Source: CAZFBR01 sp035353495 [NCBI: uncultured bacterium] (GTDB taxonomy: Bacteria > DAOPZR01). Taken from it: DNA of 11,562 nt. This document shows, in pieces, positions 6,826-11,562 of this stretch (the stretch's first letter is position 1; each line of letters begins with the position of its first letter). The stretch covers positions 1 through 11,562 of the forward strand of contig CAZFBR010000110.1 of NCBI GenBank assembly GCA_964517215.1, in the 5' to 3' direction. The translations under genes were made by a program, and so were the position numbers. The notes under the pieces were generated by a model. It ran no database searches and was not told the origin of the DNA. It worked only from the letters and a program-made list of their open reading frames with translations.

Positions 6826-6855
6826 GCCGGCGGTTCGCTGCGAACCGCAACCGGC
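6826..6855 (-). terminator. strong hairpin between two operons, possible terminator without T-run
   Basis: A perfect 8-bp stem, GCGGTTCG/CGAACCGC (6848-6841 with 6837-6830), closes on a 3-nt loop. It extends by four more pairs (6855-6852 with 6829-6826) across a 3-nt bulge. It lies 83 nt past the stop of the last kinase gene and 16 nt upstream of the glycosyltransferase -35 box. No T-run follows on either strand, so it is not a classical intrinsic terminator. A transcription barrier, an mRNA 3' end stabiliser or a regulator site are all possible. A smaller stem, CTGCC/GGCAG, lies at 6903-6916. Confidence 0.4.
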
Positions 6856-6937
6856 AACGGCGGCAGGCCGCTGTTGCAGCCGGCAATCCGGGACAGGCAC
6901 CGCTGCCGCCGGGCAGAGGCCGCGCAGCCGGCACGGC

Positions 6938-8122
6938 TTATGCGGCGCGCGGCAGGAATATGGTGAAGGTGCTCCCCCCGCCCGGGTTGGCGGTCACGCC
7001 AATCGTGCCGCCATGGCGGGTGACAATATCGCGGGCGATGCTCAGCCCGATCCCCAGGCCGCCGTGCTCGCGGGTGGAAGAGCTGTCCGCCTGAAAAAAG
7101 CGGTCGAAGATCCGCTGCCGGTCCGCCGCCTGCACCCCGCAGCCCGTGTCGCTGACCAGCAGCCGCGCCCCCCCGGCGTCGGGTTCCGCGGCAACAGTCA
7201 CCGTGCTGCCGGACGGCGAGAATTTGATGCCGTTGTCGACCAAATTGATCAGGGCCTGCACCAGTCGCCGCCGGTCGCCGTAGAGCGGCACATCGTCGCC
7301 CGCGCAGGCAATGGTCATCCCCTTCTCCCGGGCCTTGCCCGCCAGCAGCGCCTGCACCTCGCCCAGCAGCTCACCCGCCCGGAACTCGCCGCACTGCAGC
7401 GCGGTTTCACTGCCGGCCAGATGCAGCAGGTTGTCGATCAGCGCCAGCAGACGTTCAACATTGCGCAGCACAATCCCGCATTGCTCCCGCTGCTGGTCCG
7501 TCACCGGTCCGGAGCGGCCCACATAGATCATCTCCGCGTAGCCGCGCACCGCCACCAGCGGCGTGCGCAGTTCATGCGAGACGTTGGCCAGCAGGTTGTC
7601 TTTCACCCCGTCGAGCGTACGCAATTCCGCATTGGCATGCTCGAGCTCCTTCACCTTGTCTTCCAGCTTGCGGATCAGCACCTCGTTGTATTCCCGCAGA
7701 TAGACCGTCTCCGGCGCAAGCCCCTCCGTCACCGTGCTGACCGCACTTCCCGGCGCACGATTGAGCAGCTCCTGCACGGCCTGCACGATGACATCCGGCT
7801 CGGCGGGCTTGCTGAGAAAGCGGTCGGCGCCCAGCGACAGGGCAAACTGTTCGTCCTTGGGATCGGTATAGGTGGCGGTGTAGAATATGAACGGGATCTT
7901 CCACAGCACCGGGTCCTGCCGCCATTGGCGGCAGAGGGTAAACCCGTCCATGACCGGCATCAGGATATCGGCAATGATGATCGCGGGCGGGTGCGCCCGG
8001 GCCACGGCCAGCGCCTGTGCCCCGTCGGGTGCGCTGACCACCTGATAGCCATACGCCTCGAGCGACACCTGCAGGAGGTACAGATTTTCCGCCAGATCGT
8101 CAACAATAAGCACCGTCGCCAT
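6938..8122 (-). CDS. receiver-histidine kinase hybrid (REC-HisKA-HATPase)
   Basis: A 394-aa soluble protein and the last gene of the signalling operon. The N-terminal receiver (1-120) has acidic Asp8/Asp9, phospho-acceptor Asp52 in ADILMP, and Lys105 in SKP. A coiled-coil linker (about 140-170) leads to HisKA with SHELRTP (His183) and a complete HATPase: N-box Asn293/Asn297, G1 DTGCGV (325-330) and GGLGIGL (354-360). With the receiver in front of the kinase it should take phosphate from another protein and respond by changing its own kinase activity. From the linker onward it is strikingly like the PAS kinase at 1121-3331 (shared HELRTPLVAVRGY and RN-RL-LIDNLL patterns), so the two are paralogues. 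It follows the DivK-type regulator by 14 nt, with GGAG at 8134-8131, 8 nt from the ATG. The target of its phosphate is not encoded nearby other than as receivers. Confidence 0.92.
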   Translation of the reverse strand: MATVLIVDDLAENLYLLQVSLEAYGYQVVSAPDGAQALAVARAHPPAIIIADILMPVMDGFTLCRQWRQDPVLWKIPFIFYTATYTDPKDEQFALSLGADRFLSKPAEPDVIVQAVQELLNRAPGSAVSTVTEGLAPETVYLREYNEVLIRKLEDKVKELEHANAELRTLDGVKDNLLANVSHELRTPLVAVRGYAEMIYVGRSGPVTDQQREQCGIVLRNVERLLALIDNLLHLAGSETALQCGEFRAGELLGEVQALLAGKAREKGMTIACAGDDVPLYGDRRRLVQALINLVDNGIKFSPSGSTVTVAAEPDAGGARLLVSDTGCGVQAADRQRIFDRFFQADSSSTREHGGLGIGLSIARDIVTRHGGTIGVTANPGGGSTFTIFLPRAA

Positions 8123-8136
8123 GGCCTGTTCTCCGT

Positions 8137-8505
8137 TCAGGACTGCAGATATTTGCGCAGCTGATCGACAAAGGTGTCGGGGTTGATCGGCTTTTCGATA
8201 TAATCGGTCGCCCCCGCCGCCATCACCCGCTCGCGATCGCCGGGCATGGCGAATGAGGTGACGGCAATAATCGGCACCGCCGCCAGGGCCGGAATCTTGC
8301 GCAGCGCCGCCGCCACCGCATAGCCGTCCATTTCCGGCAGCTGGATGTCGAGCAGGATCGCCTGCGGCGTCTCCTCCTCCGCCAGGCGCAGACCGACTCG
8401 GCCGTCCAGCGCCTCGCGCACCCGGTACCCGCCGTTCTCCAGCATGAACCGCATCAGGTACATGTTCTGTTCATTGTCCTCAATGATCAGGATTGACCCG
8501 CTCAT
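8137..8505 (-). CDS. single-domain response regulator, DivK/CheY-like
   Basis: A 122-aa protein consisting of one receiver domain. It has the acidic pocket Glu9/Asp10, phospho-acceptor Asp53 in [11 protein letters not shown], a switch Thr83 in AVTSFA, and Lys105 in EKP. There is no output domain, so it must act by binding partners, as DivK and related shuttle regulators do. Its ATG overlaps the stop of the preceding hybrid kinase by 4 nt (ATGA). It also has its own strong ribosome site, GGGGAGG at 8519-8513, 7 nt upstream. Its place between two receiver-kinase hybrids makes it a likely phosphate carrier between them or a read-out of both. Which kinase is its donor is not visible. Confidence 0.93.
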   Translation of the reverse strand: MSGSILIIEDNEQNMYLMRFMLENGGYRVREALDGRVGLRLAEEETPQAILLDIQLPEMDGYAVAAALRKIPALAAVPIIAVTSFAMPGDRERVMAAGATDYIEKPINPDTFVDQLRKYLQS

Positions 8506-9644
8506 ATCGTTGCCTCCCCGAGCATCGGCAGGGTGACCGTGAAGGTGCTCCCCTCGCCGTAGCAGCTTGCCATGGTTATCGTCCCGCCCATCAGCTCAAT
8601 CAACCGTTTGCAGATCACCAGCCCCAGCCCCACCCCTTCGTGCTTCCGGGTCAGACCGTCGTCGAGCTGCCGGAAATTGCGGAAGATGGCCGGGAAATCC
8701 TCCGCCCGGATGCCGATGCCGGTATCGCGCACCGCGATCGCCACCATTCCGTCGCGGCACGCTGCCGTCACCGTGATCCCGCCCCGCTCGGTGAACTTGA
8801 CGGCGTTGTCCAGCAGTGCCAGCACCACCTGCTGCACCCGCCGCTCGTCACCCTGCATGATCCCCACGGACTCGTCCATAACCAGCGTCACCGCCAGCTG
8901 CTTCAGCGTCGCGTGGGCCTGCGCCCGCCGGGTCGCCTGTTCCAGCAGCGCGCGCAGATCATACGGCGCCTGCGCCGGCTGCAGGCGGCCGGCCTCGATC
9001 TTCGCGATATCGAGGATGTCCGTGATCATGGCCAGCAGCCGCTGGGCGCTGGTGCGCACCATCCCGATCTGTTTCTGCTGCTCGGCATTGAGCGGCCCCG
9101 CCAGCTGCTGCTGGAGGATGCCGGAAAAGCCGATGATCGCATTGAGCGGCGTGCGCAGTTCATGCGACATGGTCGCGAGGAACGCCGATTTCAGCCGGTC
9201 CGCCGATTCCGCGTCCTCCTTCGCCTTCCACAGCTGCAGCTGCATGCGCTGCCGCTCGATCGCATAGCGAACGGCGCGCACAATGCCGTAGCGGTCGAGC
9301 CGCCCCTTCACCACGTAATCCTGCGCGCCGCGCTGCACCGCCGCCAGCCCCGCCTGCTCGTCGTCAAGGCCGGTCATGACAATGACCGGCAGGTCCGGCG
9401 CCGCCGCCCGGACCCGGTCGAGGGTCGCCAGCCCGCTGCTGTCCGGCAAGCCGAGATCGGAGACCACCACGTCAAAGGTCGCGTGCGCCAGTGCCGCGAC
9501 CGCCGCCGCCATACAGTCGGCATGCGTCACCGCATAGACCGTTTCCGGACCGCCCGCCAGATACTTGCGGAAAATCAGGGCGTCGTCGGGGTTGTCCTCA
9601 ATGAGCAGCACCCGCACCGGCACCTCTGCCGCCGTCAGCGTCAT
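8502..9644 (-). CDS. receiver-histidine kinase hybrid with altered N-box
   Basis: 380 aa from the ATG at 9644. The receiver (about 10-125) has Glu16/Asp17, phospho-acceptor Asp63 in VSDLGLPD, and Lys113 followed by Gly in QDYVVKG. HisKA has [15 protein letters not shown] (His161). HATPase has G1 DTGIGI (307-312), GVGLGL (337-342) and a C-terminal FTVTLP. In the N-box the first invariant Asn is Ala276 (ALLDN), while Asn280 is kept; the other three kinases here keep both. Because that Asn helps bind Mg-ATP, autokinase activity may be weak, and the protein could work mainly as a phosphatase or scaffold. A longer reading from a TTG at 9683 is rejected: the ATG at 9644 forms an ATGA overlap with the upstream regulator and has GGGGAG 9 nt away. 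The stop overlaps the next regulator in the same way. Confidence 0.9.
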   Translation of the reverse strand: MTLTAAEVPVRVLLIEDNPDDALIFRKYLAGGPETVYAVTHADCMAAAVAALAHATFDVVVSDLGLPDSSGLATLDRVRAAAPDLPVIVMTGLDDEQAGLAAVQRGAQDYVVKGRLDRYGIVRAVRYAIERQRMQLQLWKAKEDAESADRLKSAFLATMSHELRTPLNAIIGFSGILQQQLAGPLNAEQQKQIGMVRTSAQRLLAMITDILDIAKIEAGRLQPAQAPYDLRALLEQATRRAQAHATLKQLAVTLVMDESVGIMQGDERRVQQVVLALLDNAVKFTERGGITVTAACRDGMVAIAVRDTGIGIRAEDFPAIFRNFRQLDDGLTRKHEGVGLGLVICKRLIELMGGTITMASCYGEGSTFTVTLPMLGEATI

Positions 9645-10096
9645 GCGCCGCCGCTCCCCGGCACCTTTGACACCAGGGTCCAATACAATTCGAAATGTTC
9701 GATTACCTTCGCAAACGCCTCAAAGCCGACCGGTTTGGTGATGTACGAGCAGGCGCCGCCCTCATAGCTGCGGACGATATCCTCCTCACGGTCCGAGGTG
9801 GTCAGCATGACCACGGGGATCTTCTTCAGCCGGGGATCCGCCTTGAGCTGCTCCAGCACCTGGAAGCCGCTCATGCGCGGCATGGCGATATCCAGCAGAA
9901 TCAGCCCGGGACAGGGGGGCTGCGTTTCGGCATACGCGCCCGTGTGCCGCAGGTAGGCCAGGGCCTCCTCGCCGCTGCGCACATAATTCACCTTGTTGGC
10001 CAGCCGGGCCCGGGCGAAGGTGCGGCGAATGATGACGATATCGTCCTCGTTGTCGTCAACCGCGAGAATACCGAAGGTCTGTGCTGCGCCGCTCAT
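9641..10096 (-). CDS. single-domain response regulator, Rcp1-type
   Basis: A 151-aa lone receiver with the longer loop and C-terminal helix of the Rcp1 group, the regulators that pair with Cph1-type kinases. It has Asp14/Asp15, a [14 protein letters not shown] segment (42-55), phospho-acceptor Asp69 in [17 protein letters not shown] (97-101), Lys121 in ITKPV and a C-terminal helix ending near YWTLVSKV. There is no output domain. Its ATG overlaps the stop of the membrane kinase by 4 nt. A full AGGAGG at 10109-10104, 7 nt upstream, predicts strong translation. The upstream kinase carries the matching Cph1-like transmitter, so it is the probable phosphate donor. Downstream partners are presumably the two hybrids or an unlinked protein. 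Confidence 0.93.
   Translation of the reverse strand: MSGAAQTFGILAVDDNEDDIVIIRRTFARARLANKVNYVRSGEEALAYLRHTGAYAETQPPCPGLILLDIAMPRMSGFQVLEQLKADPRLKKIPVVMLTTSDREEDIVRSYEGGACSYITKPVGFEAFAKVIEHFELYWTLVSKVPGSGGA
9654..9659 (-). promoter_or_regulatory. ribosome binding site that fixes the start of the second hybrid kinase
   Basis: GGGGAG (9659-9654) sits 9 nt upstream of the ATG at 9644 and inside the end of the Rcp1-type regulator gene. The TTG alternative at 9683 would add a 13-residue, Gly/Arg-rich leader with no homology to receivers. This supports the ATG and the ATGA coupling. Confidence 0.65.
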
Positions 10097-11562
10097 GTCC
10101 CGCCCTCCTGCGGTTTGGGCACGGTGAACAGGAACGTCGTCCCCTTCCCTTCCGCCGATTCGATCCAGATCCTGCCCTGATGCTCAAGGATGATATTGCG
10201 CACAATCGCCAGCCCGGCGCCCGTTCCGCCGCCGAACGCCTCGCGCGCATGCAGGCGCTTGAACACCTGAAATACCGTGTCGAAGTGTTCCGCCGGGATG
10301 CCGATGCCGTTGTCGCGCACGAAAAAAGCGCCGTCCCGGAACCCGACGGTGATGATAATCTCCGGCTTGTCGTTGTACTTCATCGCATTGCTGATCAGGT
10401 TGTAGAACACCTCGCGCATCTTCACCGGGTCGCAATGGATATGCGGCAATTCGTCATCGATGGTCAGCTTGACCTTTTTCTCCTCCAGCACCGGCTTGAG
10501 CCGCTTCACCACCTCGTCGAGCAGAACACCGGAGTCCACGGTGGCATAGGGGTTTTTGATGCGCATGAGACGCGAGAGCGACAGCAGGTCGTCGATCAGG
10601 TTGCGCATGCGCACCGTGCCGGCGATGATGCGCTTGAGGTAGTCGCGGGCATCGGCGTCAAGCTTGTCGGCGTAGTCGTCGGCGAGGAACTTGCTGAAGG
10701 TCTCGATCCCGCGCAGCGGCTCCTTGAGGTCGTGCGAAGCGATATAGGCGAACTGCTCCAGTTCCTTGTTCGACTGCTCCAGCGCGGTCATGGTGGTGCG
10801 CAGCTTCTCCTCCGCCGCCTTGTGGCTGTCGACCTCCGTGGCCAGCGCGGCCGTGCGCTCGGCCACCTTCGCCTCGAGGATGGTGTACGACTCCTTGATT
10901 CTCGCGCTCATCACATTGAACGACTCTGCCAGCGCCTGCAGCTCGTCCCCGGTGCGCACGGTGAGCGTCTGCCCGAAGTCCCCCCCCGCCAGCCGGCCGG
11001 CCGCGTCGCGCATCGCGACCAGCGGCCGGGTGATGGCATTGGCCATGCGGGCGGCGACCAGCACAATGAGCAGCACCGCCGCCAGCAGCAGCCCGGCGGT
11101 CAGCAGCGCCACCCGTGCCAGTTCCACCCGCAAGCGGTCAAGATTGAACCCGGCCCGCACCCAGCCCACCCGCCGGTTTTCGAGCATAATCGGGCAGGCG
11201 AAATCGTAGATCGTCCGCCCCTGCACGGTCAGTTCAGCCACGCTGGCAGTCGCGCCCGCCGCCGGCTGATGGGCCCCGACCAGCGCCAGCGGCACCCCGG
11301 CGGCGAAGGTATGCGCCATGATGGCGTTTTCCTGATCGAGCACGAACGCATAGTCCGCGTCGCCGGACTGGCGCGTGCGAAAATCATCGAGCATTGCCGT
11401 CAGGCGCGCCGTGTCATACCCGAGCAGCGGTTCGGCAGCGGCCGCCGCCAGGTACGCCGTGGCCGACCGGCTCTGCTCGAGCATGCGGGTACGCAGCGCG
11501 CTGTAGACCGCCCCGCTCTGCAGCACCACCGCGACCAGGCCGAGGACGATCACCGCCGTCGC
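10093..11562 (-). CDS. membrane sensor histidine kinase with HAMP and Cph1-like transmitter (5' partial)
   Basis: The frame is open to the right edge, and the first visible residues (VIVLGLVAVVL) are the middle of a membrane helix, so the start lies outside. A GTG at 11553 is probably an internal Val codon. Numbering from that codon, an extracytoplasmic sensor region (about 20-145) of Cache-like appearance contains FVLDQENAIMAH and the end-of-domain pattern GWVRAGFNLD. It is followed by membrane helix 2 (about 147-169), HAMP (170-222), a coiled coil, and HisKA with ASHDLKEPLRG (His274). HATPase has Asn386/Asn390, DNGIGI (414-419) and GGGTGAGLAI. The SNKELEQFAYIASHDLKEPL style is that of Cph1-like phytochrome kinases, but no GAF or PHY domain is seen in the visible part. 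It is the first visible gene of the operon and the likely entry point for an external signal. The signal is unknown. Confidence 0.9.
   Translation of the reverse strand, partial: ATAVIVLGLVAVVLQSGAVYSALRTRMLEQSRSATAYLAAAAAEPLLGYDTARLTAMLDDFRTRQSGDADYAFVLDQENAIMAHTFAAGVPLALVGAHQPAAGATASVAELTVQGRTIYDFACPIMLENRRVGWVRAGFNLDRLRVELARVALLTAGLLLAAVLLIVLVAARMANAITRPLVAMRDAAGRLAGGDFGQTLTVRTGDELQALAESFNVMSARIKESYTILEAKVAERTAALATEVDSHKAAEEKLRTTMTALEQSNKELEQFAYIASHDLKEPLRGIETFSKFLADDYADKLDADARDYLKRIIAGTVRMRNLIDDLLSLSRLMRIKNPYATVDSGVLLDEVVKRLKPVLEEKKVKLTIDDELPHIHCDPVKMREVFYNLISNAMKYNDKPEIIITVGFRDGAFFVRDNGIGIPAEHFDTVFQVFKRLHAREAFGGGTGAGLAIVRNIILEHQGRIWIESAEGKGTTFLFTVPKPQEGGT

Noticed and set aside
9645-9683. 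TTG start at 9683 for the second hybrid kinase
   Set aside because: The ATG at 9644 has a ribosome site and the same ATGA overlap as the other junctions of this operon.
6755-9767. Plus-strand open frames of 469 and 424 codons, opposite the hybrid kinases
   Set aside because: Antisense shadows of complete receiver and kinase domains; no independent domain or plausible ribosome site.
11551-11553. GTG at 11553 as the start of the membrane kinase
   Set aside because: The frame continues open to the window edge and this codon is within the first membrane helix, so the gene is simply cut.
1-11562. CRISPR arrays, tRNA or rRNA genes, insertion sequences, phage genes
   Set aside because: I saw no regularly spaced repeats, cloverleaf-like segments, transposase or integrase motifs, or terminal inverted repeats.

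Overview
This is a G+C-rich bacterial window of 11.6 kb (roughly two thirds G+C by eye). Every gene I can support lies on the minus strand, so it reads from high to low coordinates. Near-consensus sigma70-type promoters, good Shine-Dalgarno sites and envelope-type genes (a FecR-domain protein with a signal peptide, a polyprenyl-phosphate-sugar-type glycosyltransferase pair, a membrane histidine kinase) suggest a Gram-negative bacterium. The style would fit a deltaproteobacterial or PVC-like lineage, but nothing here fixes the phylum. There is no tRNA, rRNA, CRISPR array, transposase or phage gene.

Layout in order of transcription. (1) 11562-6938 is a compact five-gene signalling operon: a membrane HAMP histidine kinase (5' end cut by the window edge), an Rcp1-type response regulator, a receiver-kinase hybrid, a DivK-type response regulator, and a second receiver-kinase hybrid. 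The first four genes are joined by three consecutive 4-nt ATGA stop/start overlaps, and the last follows after 14 nt. No gene carries a DNA-binding or enzymatic output domain. (2) 6937-6764 is intergenic, with a strong hairpin and an extended -10 promoter. (3) 6763-4436 holds a DPM1-like GT2 glycosyltransferase and a multi-pass GT39-like (GT-C) glycosyltransferase, a likely donor-synthase and transferase pair. (4) 4411-1121 holds a secreted or lipid-anchored FecR-domain protein, apparently made from a leaderless mRNA, and a soluble kinase with the unusual order PAS-PAS-HisKA-HATPase-PAS-PAS. (5) 1055-61 holds a near-perfect promoter, a hairpin at the predicted mRNA 5' end, and a serine O-acetyltransferase, the first step of cysteine synthesis. 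A start codon with a good Shine-Dalgarno site at the extreme left edge marks a further gene.

How the genes may work together: the kinase operon looks like a branched or multi-step phosphorelay that acts through protein contacts. Its last kinase is a clear paralogue of the PAS kinase in the FecR operon. Two related kinases therefore flank the glycosyltransferase genes, which hints (inference only) at a shared envelope or surface-sugar role. The serine acetyltransferase has its own promoter and looks metabolically separate. The best candidates for something undescribed are the output-less relay, the kinase with C-terminal PAS domains, the FecR-kinase pair with its leaderless promoter, and an N-box substitution in one hybrid kinase.
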